Shown here: piece after piece, positions 52,590-64,000 of the stretch
How positions within the stretch are numbered: the first letter of the stretch is position 1
Layout: every line of letters starts with the position of its first letter
NCBI RefSeq assembly: GCF_024713945.1
Contig: NC_134680.1
Coordinates: forward strand, 947,001-1,011,000
Length of the DNA stretch: 64,000 bases
Source of the DNA: Dermatophagoides farinae
Lineage: Eukaryota; Arthropoda; Arachnida; Sarcoptiformes; Pyroglyphidae
Direction: 5' to 3'
The notes under the pieces: model-generated
The model's database searches: none
Told to the model about the DNA's origin: nothing
The model's input: only the letters and a program-made list of their open reading frames with translations
Made by a program: the position numbers and the translations under genes

Positions 52590-55500
52590 GATTTTTTTTT
52601 TTTTTTTTTGTTCAAACAAAAATCAAAATCGATCTATACGTATATGAATCAATGATTCGAATGAATTCGTTTTTTCCTATATGACGAAATCAATGACAAA
52701 TCAGAAGATGAAAAGAACAACAACAAAAAAAAATTAGTATCTGGTTAGCCAATGAAAACAAAACAAAAAAAAGTTCAACGAAATTTTATTTCTCGATCAA
52801 GGGAGAAAGCGAGAAAGAAAGAGAGAAAAAAAATTCAAATTTTCAATGTCCACGAAGGTTTTTTTTTTGTTTTGTCTACAAAAATTTAAATTCCTTGTGT
52901 TTTTTTTGAACATCAAATTATTAGTTTGAGAATCAATGATTTTTGTAATTATAATTCTGATGACCAGAAAAAAAACCTGGTTAAATATTTCTGGATTTTC
53001 CATCGATTTGTGTGTGTGTGTGTGATTGAATCGTGTAATCAGTCATGACATGATATATGACAATTTTCTTTCAATGATGATATTCAATAAAAACTATCGA
53101 TTTATAGATCGATATCAATCACACATACACACCCACGCATTATCGAACAAAAAAATCGTGGTCATCATAAATCACGATTTTGTTTGTTTCATTGATGATG
53201 ATGATGACGATGATTCAATGTCCTTGTCATATTTACCATTTTGTCCATCACCATAATAATGATGAGGACAAAAATACAGGTAAGATTTTTTTTTTAAAAA
53301 ACCAAAAAAAATTGCTACTTGTGTCAATCAAAAAAAAAAAAAATTTAAATTTTGATTTCAAAAAAAAATAAAATAAAATACCAAATCATTTGCCACTCCC
53401 ACCCACCAAACTATGTAAAAAGAGATATAAATAATGTGTGATCATCACCGCCCATTATACATCACGATGTTCACATTGATATATATTGATATTGATTCAA
53501 ATTGAAATTGAAATGAAGAACAAAAAAAAATCCAAGAAACTTTCTCGGTAAAAATATTTCCAGAAATATTTCCCTTCAATTAAATACATGTTAAAACTGT
53601 TTGTAAATTATTATCATTTTTTTCGGATATAATCTATTTTTACATACATTCACAAGTCGATTGTTATTATTTCACTTTGAAGAAGTTTCAAATTTCATTT
53701 TCATCCTCATCCATCCGATTCATTTATATTCATTTTGTTGTTGTTGTTGTTGTTGATTGCATTTTTTTTTTTTTTTTTGTTTCACTTCGTCAATTTTTTT
53801 TCACCGAGAATCACAACTAACAAAATTGATCATCAGGTTGAAACGAAACGGAAAAAAAATGTAAATGATTTGTGTGAACACAACAACAACAACAACAACA
53901 AAAAAGCAAACAACTAATTAACAAAAAAAAAACAACAACAAAAAGTGATGATAAAATATGAAAAATGATGGAAAAAAAACAAAACGAAATCTTAAGAAAA
54001 TCCAGGTGAGTATTTACAAATGATAATAATAATAATAACAACAACAACAACAATATCGATAACTAGAAAAAGACAAATGGACAAAAAAAAATTGACAGGT
54101 AAATTGATCGGGATTCATAAACATGTGTGTGTGTGTTACAAATTAAACAAAACAAAACGAAAAAAAAAAACAGAAGCGACAAAGACACGATTTTCAGTTC
54201 GTTTTGTTTTGTTTTGTTTTATTTGCATACATATTTAGTGTGAACATTTTTGTTGTTGTTGTTGTTGTTATGGATTTTGATGTTTATAAATGAACAACAA
54301 CAACAACAACAACAACAGAAAACAATCTATAAATCCCAATTATCATTTCCGATCGTGATATCGATTTGTATTTGTGTGTGTGTGTGAATGCAACAAGTTT
54401 GAAATTCATCGATCGACAACAGAAAAAAATGTCCAAAAAAAAAAAACAATTATTGTCGAAATGCAGAAAAAAAAACACATGAGATATGTGATTAAAAAGT
54501 TTTTGTTTTCTTTGTTTGTCTACAAGTTATCAGTTTACATTAGTGGAAAAAAAAATTATATCACCGATATATCGACAATCTGGTTAATTGGCTTGTGACA
54601 TGAATGAAGAAAATTATTGTTACATTTTCATCATTGCTGGATGGATGGATGAATAATAACCGATATCTAATGTCATGTAATTTTTTTTTGTTTTGTTTGA
54701 ATATAATAAAATGGATTCGATTGATTGAACAATTGTTGTTGATTTTGATCATGATGATGATGATGATTATCGATTAATCAATGAAACAATATGTGTGTGT
54801 GTGTGTTTTTTCACATGTGGATTGTGATTTGTATATTTATAGGGACAATGAAGATTTGCGAATTTTTTTTGTTGTTGAAGTTATTTGCCCTGACCTATCG
54901 GTGATGATGATGATGATGATGATTTTGATCCATATTTAAATTGATCTATTAATGATAATTAAATTTTTTTTGTTTGTTCATTTGATCAATGAATTTCAAT
55001 TGTGATTTTCAAATGATTGAGAGAGAGAGAGACAGAGAAATTTGATTTGGATCGGTAGCGATCCAAAATTATTATTATTGCAATTATTGGTATCATCGAT
55101 TGATAATGATTTTGATCTTGAACTATCTTGATGATTTTATTATTTATGAAGACGAAAAAAAAAATTTTTTTGTTTAGGTTCATTACACATATATCATTTG
55201 AATCTAAATGAGAAACAAAGGTCAAATAAAGGCGGTTGATTATTTAATTGCTTTATGCGTGAATATGTGCGAGTGTGTGAAAATGTTCCATTTGGAACAA
55301 AAACTGTTTGATGTATGATTTTGGATTTAATTTGATCAAACAAAAAAAAATTTGACTCTAATTCAAATTTTTGTTGCTGCTGCTGCTGCTGTTTTTGAAA
55401 TATTACATGTTGATCACATGTGATCTAATCAATAAAGTCATTTTTTTTCCAACCACAATGACAATCATTTCGATGATTATGATGATGATGATCATTATTA

Positions 55501-55783
55501 TCATGATCATGGCCAAAACTGTGAACATAATCAAAAGTTTCGTTTTTTTTTCTTGCCGGTAAAATTCCCAAATTGAAAATGTTTTTTTTTCCATAAAAAG
55601 AAAAAAATGTATGAGAAATTTTTTTTTTTTGTCAATTCTTTCATTTCCGATGAGGATTGATAGATTTCATTCATTCATTCAATCATTCTTCTTCTTGGTT
55701 TTATTCACCAATTGATTTTGCAATTTGATCTTTTTTTTTCTTCCATTGAAACTTGAAAATTTTCATTTTCTTTTCGAATGCGA

Positions 55784-55810
55784 ATCCATCGATTGTTACA
55801 ATCGATGGAT
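55784..55810. repeat. 27-bp near-perfect palindrome
   Basis: Arms ATCCATCGATTGT (55784-55796) and ACAATCGATGGAT (55798-55810) are exact reverse complements around a single T. Its function is unknown; it may be a dimeric binding site or a cruciform. Confidence 0.85.
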
Positions 55811-58800
55811 AACGGAATGGATTTATTTTCTTTCTTCTTTCATTTGTTACTGGTTTTTGTACATTTGACATTTTTCTTTTTTCTCTCTCTCTCTCTCTCT
55901 CTCTCGTTTTCAGTATGATTTATACGTTCTTGAGATTAGAAATTCATGCAAACACACACACACACACATATTTGGTGAAAAAATCGCGCTACGTAAAATT
56001 CATTGAATGAGAATAGATGATGAGCCATGATGATGTGTGAGAAAGTGAATAAAAAATTGAAAATCATGATAATCATTAAAATTTTCTTCTTCTTCTTCTT
56101 CTTCTTTCGTTTTGGGCATTACTTACTCGTTTTTTGTTTTGTTTTTGTTTTACGTCAACAAAAAAAAAAAAATGTTTTTTGGTTTGAATTTGTTGTTGTT
56201 CGGTGTTGCTTTGAATATAATTGACAAATGACGTACTTTTGTCAAAAGAAAAATGGAACGATGAAAATGAAAAATTCAAATACAATCGATGAATGAATTG
56301 AATGAATGAATGAAATGAATATCCGTTTTATCGATGATGGCCATTTTATTATTTGTTCACTTGAATTGAAAGATTTGGCTTCTTCATTTTCGTTTCGTTT
56401 CGTTCGTTTTTTTTTGTTGTTGTTGCCATCATCATCAAGATGATTCAGTTGCTTTTTGATGGCTTAATATTCATATATATATATTAACATTGTCCCGGAT
56501 GGCTGCTCGCACTTGCTGTACGTAAATAAACCGATTTTTTTTTTGTTGTTCGATAATTCGAACACACATATTTAATCTTGGGTGATCATCATCATCATGA
56601 TGATGATCCATTCATTGATGACAGGACCAAACAACAACAAAGGTCGCGCGTAGTCTTACGTTATCTTCATCGTTTTTTTTTTGATGAATAAAAAAAAAAT
56701 TAAATTTCGATTTTCATAACAACAAATGATGAACTTTTGATATTGACAATCGAATTAAAGCAGCAACAACAACAACAACAAAAAAGATGCGATTCATACA
56801 CACAGAGTTTGATCGGATCAATATCATCGATATCATTTTTTTTTCTGATTGATCCATCCATCCATCGATCGGGTCGTGGTCATGATCAATAATCATAATA
56901 ATATTTGGCCATGACAATGATGATTTAAAATCGATTTGGATTTGATTGTTAAATTGTTAAATTTGATTTTTGATTTTTGATTGTGTTCAATCAATACATC
57001 CATATATTATATTCATATTATTAGACAAATAAAAGTTTTATTTTACTTGCACCCAAATGACAGAAAAAAAAATTTGAATCAATCGAATGAAATGAATAAA
57101 ATGTCAAATTATCAAACAATGTCGCCTGTGTGTGTGTATGGGTGACATTCGAATTTTTTTTTTTGAATTTTTTTTCCGGAAAAGTTTGTCCTGGGAATTG
57201 GCCATCATTTTTCGTCTATTGTGTGCGTATGTGTGTGCATCATCATTGTCGAAATAGTAGAATCGAACAAAAAAAAAAAAAAAAAGAAAATCGAATGAAA
57301 GTCATCGAATCCATTCAGGACAAGAATTTTTTTTCCCCTGGTTTCAATGATTTCAAGACAAGAATTTTTTGTTTTGTTTGACTATAAAAGAATCTTCGTA
57401 AAATTCAAACATTTGACAATTTTTCATTTTCATTTAATTTATCTCCACAATGATTTGGCCACGGCTACTTGTTTGCCATGTGAATATGATATTGCTACAC
57501 AGTATATCACACAGCATCATCATCATCATCATCATCATCAACATTTGGACAAAGTAAAGAAAAACATTGAAACGAATATATAAGAATAAGAAGAAGCAAA
57601 AAAAAAAAATAAACAAAAGAAAAAAGGTAAAAAGAAGCAATAAAAAAGCAATTACAATTTTACTTTTTTTTCTTTCTTTTCAAAAAAAAAACAGAAAATT
57701 TTCATTCATATTGCGATTCTTTTGATAACAGAAACGAATGAAAAAAAATTCAACTTCCACATCATCATCATCATTATTATTATTGTGAGGAGATGATATC
57801 GTCGTCGGTTAAGATTGATATAGTCGTATATGATGATGATGATGAAATTTTTTTTTGTTCATTTTCATTAGAAATGAAAATGAAAAATTGTCGGCCCGAC
57901 AACACCTCTATACATACACTCAGAATATCAAAGTATTGTGTGTGTGTGTGTGTGTGTGGCGGGCAAAAAAAACAAAATTGAAATTCAAATCAAAGAATAT
58001 GAAGAATCGTAAACAAAACAAAAACATTGTAAAAAAAAATTTCAGTTAAACGGGCTATAGCCAGCTATTTAGTCCTTCAAACCAGACCTGTTTTTTTTGA
58101 TATTCGAACCTTTGTGACACACACACACACACCGGGTAAGTGAATTATTTTTATTGACTTTTTTTCTACTTAAAAAACACATTAAAATTTTCATTCATAA
58201 AATTTTTCATTTCCGATGATCATTGATGATGGCCATTCAAAGATGGTCGTTTTTTCTCAATTTTTGGTTGGGTCGAATAAGACACACACACACACACAAG
58301 AATCGATTTGATTATTAAATAGAATTGTAACAAAAACTTTATACTGATGGCTGTATAATTATCGTCAATGGATGGTAAGTGGTGAATTTCGTTTTCATTT
58401 TCGAAAAGTAAAAAGTTTTGTCAATTTTAAATGAATTTTTTTTTTTTTTTTTGGCAAATGTAAAGGCTCAATTAATTTGGCAACAACAACAACAAAAAAA
58501 ATCAAATTTATTCAATTACCCGATTTAGATGAACAACGGAAATCAACAAGGAATCAACAAGATTGATACCCGAAAATCACATTATCGATCATCGAAATAA
58601 ACACAAAAATGATAGGTAAGTCATTAAGGGAAAATAAACTTTTCTCTCTCTCTCTCTCTATCGAACTTTTGTTTTCAATATTTTTTTTTATACATTCTTA
58701 TTGTTTTTCAACATTGTCTGTTGTTGTTTTTGTTTTTGTGAAAAAAAAAAGAATTTTGAGTAGAATTAATGATTCTCTCTCTCTCCCATGAATGAAATGT

Positions 58801-60653
58801 CTATTTTTGTCATATTTTTTTCCATCTTTTTACTTTCGTCACCGATGATGATGATGATCTGTGGTAACAAAAGTCGACGTCATCGAATTCATGAAATTCA
58901 ATCGAATCAATTTAATTTCGATTGGATCGAATTAAAAAGATTATACTGGTGAGATTATGATGGAAAAAAAATAGAAAAATTTCCCCTTTTTTTCATATTT
59001 TTATTTTCTGTTTATTTGATCAATCAATTTTTCTTTTCATCTTTTTCATTCTTAAATGTCCTTGTTCAAGTCCATCACAGAGTGTGAGCCAATGAGTAAT
59101 TAGCCATCATCATCACCATTTGAAATCATCATCATCATCAACATAAATTGAATATTTGTTTATGTTTTGTTGAATGAATGATGACAACCTTTTTGTTCAA
59201 TGTTTGTGTGTGTGTGTGTTTTTTTTTATTTCTCGTTTTTCAATAATAAAAAAACCAATTCTGTTTTTTCTTTCATCTCCTCACCTTTTTTTCCACTATT
59301 TTTATTTTCCCTAAATTCAATTAGTTGAGAACAAAGAAAAAAAAATCAAGAATTTAACTTACGTTTTTTAAAATCGTTCCAATGATCAATTGTAATAATA
59401 TGAAAATCATAACTGGATGAAAATGAAATCAAAAAAAAAATGGACAAGATGAGAAATAAATTATTCGTATGATGTTGTCTTTCAAATAAATCACTCAATT
59501 GATTGCTAAATTTTTCGTTTCTTCAACAATCAACAAGTGTGTGTGTGTATGCGTTATCAAGATGAATTCTTTTTCACATGAATTCATTTCAAATGAATTT
59601 CAATAGACACTAGATTCATTGGAAAATTTTTTTTTCTTGTTGTTCACCATAATCAATTCTTCGAAATTCATCGTGAAAAAAAACAGAACATAACAGAACA
59701 GAAAAATTGTTAACGCAATAAATTATATGAATTTTTTTTTTTTGGTTGAAAAAAACGAAATCGATTCAATCAATCAATCAATCAATCGATCGATCCATCG
59801 ATCAATCAAATATGATAATGTTAATTTCTGAAAATGATTTTTATCCATTACACAATAATTAATCACACATAATTAATCGATGAATTATTATCAATTTTTT
59901 TTCTGTTGATGATAATAAAAAAAACCAAGTGATAAAATCCATTTCATTCATAAATTGTTGAATATTTTGATGTATTGATGAATGAAACAAACAAAAACAA
60001 AAATATATAACACAAATCATCAATCTAGTTATAGTTTGAAACTAACCACCGCTACCGACACACACACACACGCACTATAGCCCAAAATGATGAAAAAAAA
60101 ATCTGATTGGTAGAACTAAAAAAAAAAAAAATTGCAGAAAAAAAAGGAGAGAGACAGAGAGAAAGCCATCACCATAACCAATAATAATTTGAAGAAAACG
60201 AGAAAATAAAATAAAGAGAGTATATATAAATATATGATCATCATTGAATGATGTCAAAAAAAAAACAACAAAAAAAAATCGTCATCATCATTGTCGTCGT
60301 TTGTTGCAATTTGAATTGATAATAAAAAAAAAATTTACCTAAAAAAAAGCCCAATAGAGAGCATCCGAATATCACAATTTACATGAACCAAACACACACA
60401 CACACACAGAATAAACTGCTATAATGGTGTATGGAACGAACAGCAACTAAGAAGAAGAAGAAGAAATGAAATGAAATGAAAGATAACTTTTTTTTTGTTC
60501 GTTTGGTAAGTGAAAGTTAAAGAAGAAGAAGAAAAAAAAAATTTTTTTTTTTCGTCTTTCATTTTCATTTGTTTTGCTGTTGAAAAAAAACAACAACAAA
60601 CGCGAATGATGAGAAAATTCACGCGCACAGGTAATTTTTTTCTTTCTTTTTTT

Positions 60654-60725
60654 TCTCTCTCTCTCTCTCTCTCTCTCTGGTCTTTCTGTCTGTGTGTGTG
60701 AGAGAGAGCTAGAGAGAGAGAGAGG
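60654..60725. repeat. CT tract followed by a GA tract (hairpin-forming pair)
   Basis: A CT run (60654-60678) and a GA run (60700-60725, one interruption) are separated by about 20 bases including a short TG run. As complementary homopurine/homopyrimidine arms they can form a long hairpin or an intramolecular triplex. Confidence 0.85.
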
Positions 60726-63602
60726 TACCGATTAAATGAATTGGATTGGAATTGGTAAAAAAAACATCGATGAAAAATTTATACAGAATCTGGAATTACA
60801 CTAAAAAAAACGAGAAAATTTTCATGTTCCAGAAATCAAGATTTAAATTGTTTTCTGATTCAATGTCACAATGTTTTTTTTTGTTTTTATAAGAATACAT
60901 CCGGGTTATAACAATGATGATGATGATGATGGTGATAACGGTCATCCATCCGGTCATCGGGTCGGCCAAAAAAAAAAAAATCAACAACAACAACAACAAG
61001 CCACCATTTTGGATTGATGTAGTGAAACTGAAATTTTTTTTTTGTTCAATTTTTCACCACACATACACACTGATATCAATAATTCCATATATTTCATTTC
61101 ATTTGAATTTTTACTGTTTTTGTTTTCGTTGTTGCTGCTGTAGTTTCGCTAACAATTTGGCGTTTTTTTTTCATTCGTTTTGTTTTTAACTAAAATTACA
61201 ATCAAAACTAACATTTTTTTTTGTTTGTTTCAGCCACTCTGTGTATTGTTTCATCATCATACATCACTTTTTTACCATCATCATCATCGAAATCGACATC
61301 ATTTTTTTTCTGAAAAAAAAATGAAAATAAAGAAGAAGAATCATCGATTATATATGTCCACTATGTGTTTGTGTATGTGTGACAAACCATTGCTAGTGCT
61401 GCTGCTGCTGCTGCTGCCGCTGCTGGTTTTTTGGCCATTTTTTTTCATATTTATCATCTTGTGAATATATTACAAGGGAGAGAGAGAGAGGGAGCGAATC
61501 ATATGAAATCCAAAATGAAAAAGAAAAAAAAATTTACATACAGCACACACACACACACACACGTTAGACATGGCCAAAATATCATTAGTCGTTGGATGCT
61601 ATTTGTTCATTTTAGACTTTTTTACCTGAATTTTTTTTTCATTGCTTTTTTATGCTAGGTGAACAACAACAACAACAAACGCTGATGATGATGATGATGA
61701 TCATCGGTAACATATATTTTGTTGTCGTTGGTTAATTAACTAATTTTTTCATCAACTTTTCCATATTTTATTTCTCCTCCCAATCACACACACACACACA
61801 CATACATACACAATTTTGGCATCTTTTTTTTCTCTTTTCATTTTGTATTGGTAAGATTTTTTTTTTCTTTCAAATTTGGATCAAATGATAATCGATGAAA
61901 TTCCAGTAGCAAACGAACATAGACAAGAATTTAAACCCTTTTTAATGACAACAATAGAAAAGAATTTTTTTTTTTTTTGTTTCAATTAAAATTTGCACCC
62001 AATACGATCCATACAAAAAAAAACAACTGATCATCACCACCACCAACAACAATTACAACAACGACAACAAAATGAAGAAAAAATATTTGACATTCAAAAT
62101 GGAAGAAAGAAGAAAAAATTTGCCGATAAATAATAAATTTTCACCAAAAAAAAAAAAAAAAAAAACAAATTATGTATGTACAAAACTCACACACACACAC
62201 ACACACAAATAGATAGAGATAAGAAATTTTCTGATCACCAACACCAACAAGAAGAAAAAAAAACTTGTCAAAACTGTCCCGCCATGACGATGATGATGAT
62301 GATAATAAATTAACCACCATCATCATCATCATCACCCCGAAACGAAACGAAACGAAGAAAAAAATGGCCGCCAATTTTCTATTTTTTTTCTATCTATATT
62401 CATCATCATCATCATCTTTTTTTGCGGTGATAATGATGAGAATGAGAGAATCCTTGGTCGATTGGTTTTTTTTTCTTGTAATTTTTGGGCCCATTGCTGT
62501 CATCGTTATTTGCATTTGTTCGAAAAAAAAATTTTTTTTTGAAAATCATCATCAACAACAAACAAACAAACAAAAAAATTCGAAACAAATCGCAACGAAC
62601 CAATGAATATATATTGAATTATTATTGAACTATACGCGCACGGTTAACGGTGAACGAAAACTAAATCAATCGTCGTTTGTTTTTTTTTTTTGAGAAAACA
62701 AAACAAAAAAACGAAAAAAAAAATTTCACACAAATCCTATAGTGACCATCTCTGGCTGAAAATCATCAGTGTAAGCCAAATTGAGAGGAGTGAAGAGAAA
62801 AATCCGTTAATGAACTGTGGAAAAAAAATGATGATGATGATGATGATGGATAATAATCATTATCATTATTGAAGGTAAATCAATATTGATTCAGAAAAAG
62901 AAAAAAAAACTAACTGACCAACACTATCGCATATGTCCAGCCGTAAAACATATAAATGTTGGATGTCTTGGTCAACACCAACACCGTTGTTTAAATCACA
63001 ATATCATCGTCATCATCATCATCATCATTGTGGGTCTGGAAAAAAAAATGAAAAGAAGAAAAAAAAATCAATAAAAAAAAATTATGAATTTTTTTTTACA
63101 GAAAAAAAAAGACAAGAAAAAAAACAAACTCATTCAAACATGTGGAATATTTGGATAACTGTTGGTCAAACAAACAAACAAAAAAAAACCAAACCAAACA
63201 AAAAAAAAAATCATGATGAAACCAAAAACCAAAAACCAAAAAAAATATCTCACTTTTTCTTCTTCTTCTTATTTCACATCATCAACATTTATTGGATCGA
63301 TTCATATTTTTTAAAAATGATGATGATGATGATGATCAGTGAGAAAATTTTACATTACACATTTTTTTCTTCTTGTTGTTTTTTTTTCACTTTTTTTTCT
63401 TCTTGTTTTTTTTTGGCAATAAGTTTAGTTATTGTCGAGACGATTTTTGATTTAAAAATGGAATTTCTATTTATTTTTTTTCTACAAAATTCTCAATCAA
63501 TAATTGTACAAATAAACAGACAAATAAAGAATTTTTGAATGATAATTTCTAAAGAAAAATTTTTTTTTTGTTTTTGTTTTTTTTTTGTTTTTTTTACATC
63601 AA

Positions 63603-64000
63603 TTATAAGTCTGAATTATTCAGAATTTTGAGCTTATTATTCAATTCCCAGAAACGTTCTTCAGTCACTCGTTTAATATCGTCACAAAGATCATCAAGAT
63701 ATGTATAACGGCAACGATCGAATGAAAAATAATCACGTACAACGGCATGTGTAGAATCTTTTACGGATTCACATTTAAATTTTAGATTATCATCTGTACC
63801 GAGAAATCCCCATGCTAATATTGGTGATAAATGATCCAATATACGATAAAAATGTTCAAAAAATCCATCTTTAACAATCAATTTGGAACGTTTTCTACGC
63901 ATCACAGTCGATACGGTTGTTTGTACTGCAATCTCACGAAATGATGCCGATAACCAATTATTACTAATTATACTTTTTACAGCTGATGGTGGATTTTCAA
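63603..64000 (-). CDS. Miga: mitoguardin-like protein, C-terminal part (cut by window edge)
   Basis: Minus-strand frame open from the right edge to a stop at 63605-63603, giving about 132 C-terminal residues; the 5' part lies beyond 64000. The segments NWLSASFREIAVQTTVSTVM, GFFEHFYRILDHLSPILAWG and YFSFDRCRYTYLDDL match, from memory, the C-terminal region of the mitoguardin (Miga/FAM73, DUF2217) family. Miga proteins sit in the outer mitochondrial membrane, bind VAP proteins at ER contacts and carry lipids through this C-terminal domain. The family assignment rests on these segments alone, since the membrane helices and FFAT motif would lie outside the window. The first Met in the visible frame is internal, not a start. 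Confidence 0.68.
   Translation of the reverse strand, partial: ENPPSAVKSIISNNWLSASFREIAVQTTVSTVMRRKRSKLIVKDGFFEHFYRILDHLSPILAWGFLGTDDNLKFKCESVKDSTHAVVRDYFSFDRCRYTYLDDLCDDIKRVTEERFWELNNKLKILNNSDL

Larger units (their letters stand above)
52590..63602. other. 11-kb stretch without a recognisable coding gene
   Basis: It begins with the ETS gene promoter region and ends in the 3' flank of the mitoguardin-like gene. No protein domain is visible on either strand. Several strong plus-strand donor sequences occur: CAG|GTAAGA 53279, CAG|GTGAGT 54005, ATG|GTAAGT 58374, TAG|GTAAGTC 58615, TTG|GTAAGT near 60505 and CAG|GTAATT 60630. Each is preceded by A/CAA-rich, UTR-like sequence. This would suit alternative noncoding first exons or a lncRNA. 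Microsatellites include CT 55884-55906, TG 57941-57957, CTG 61399-61420 and CA 61786-61802. Confidence 0.5.

Noticed and set aside
61180-61464. Leu-rich ORF with a (CTG) run resembling a signal or membrane segment
   Set aside because: It is a trinucleotide repeat translated in frame, without splice sites, Kozak context or neighbouring coding exons.

Overview
This is a window of an animal nuclear genome. It is very AT-rich, its introns are mostly short (about 60-90 nt, with a few of 0.1-0.8 kb), its splice sites are ordinary GT..AG, its coding regions carry long Gln/His/Asn/Ser runs, and ATC/ATG trinucleotide tracts and TG/CA microsatellites occur everywhere. With the families found, this best fits an acariform mite (a house-dust or scabies-type mite). 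The species assignment is inference. I see no prokaryotic operon, rRNA, tRNA, CRISPR array or recognisable transposon.

Layout. 1.9-7.3 kb (minus): two large low-complexity exons, each starting with Met and ending in a phase-1 donor. They look like alternative first exons of one gene running off the left edge. 11.2-18.4 kb (minus): the cohesin loader Nipped-B/NIPBL, three exons, 2327 aa, mostly in one 6.4-kb exon. 18.4-23.0 kb: gene-free, with two near-identical CTCF-like sites and a dense TG/CA microsatellite cluster. 23.0-26.0 kb (plus): a six-exon C2H2 zinc-finger gene with an internal exon duplication. 27.1-29.0 kb (minus): a sphingomyelin-synthase-family enzyme. 34.0-35.9 kb (minus): two small membrane or secreted orphan genes. 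41.9-43.8 kb (plus): an alpha/beta hydrolase of the DUF1057 type, convergent with a phospholipid phosphatase (44.0-44.8 kb, minus). 47.4-49.0 kb (plus): a secreted protein with hemopexin-like repeats, convergent with a PNT/AT-hook/ETS transcription factor of ESE/ELF3 type (49.9-52.6 kb, minus). 52.6-63.6 kb: 11 kb without a recognisable coding gene but with several strong plus-strand splice donors. 63.6 kb to the right edge (minus): the C-terminal end of a mitoguardin-like protein.

The genes do not form one pathway. Sphingomyelin synthase, the phospholipid phosphatase and mitoguardin all touch lipid metabolism, but they are separately transcribed and I claim no functional cluster. All exon models were built by hand from reading frame and splice consensus. 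For the complete multi-exon genes every junction keeps the frame and the summed CDS is divisible by three, which supports the models.
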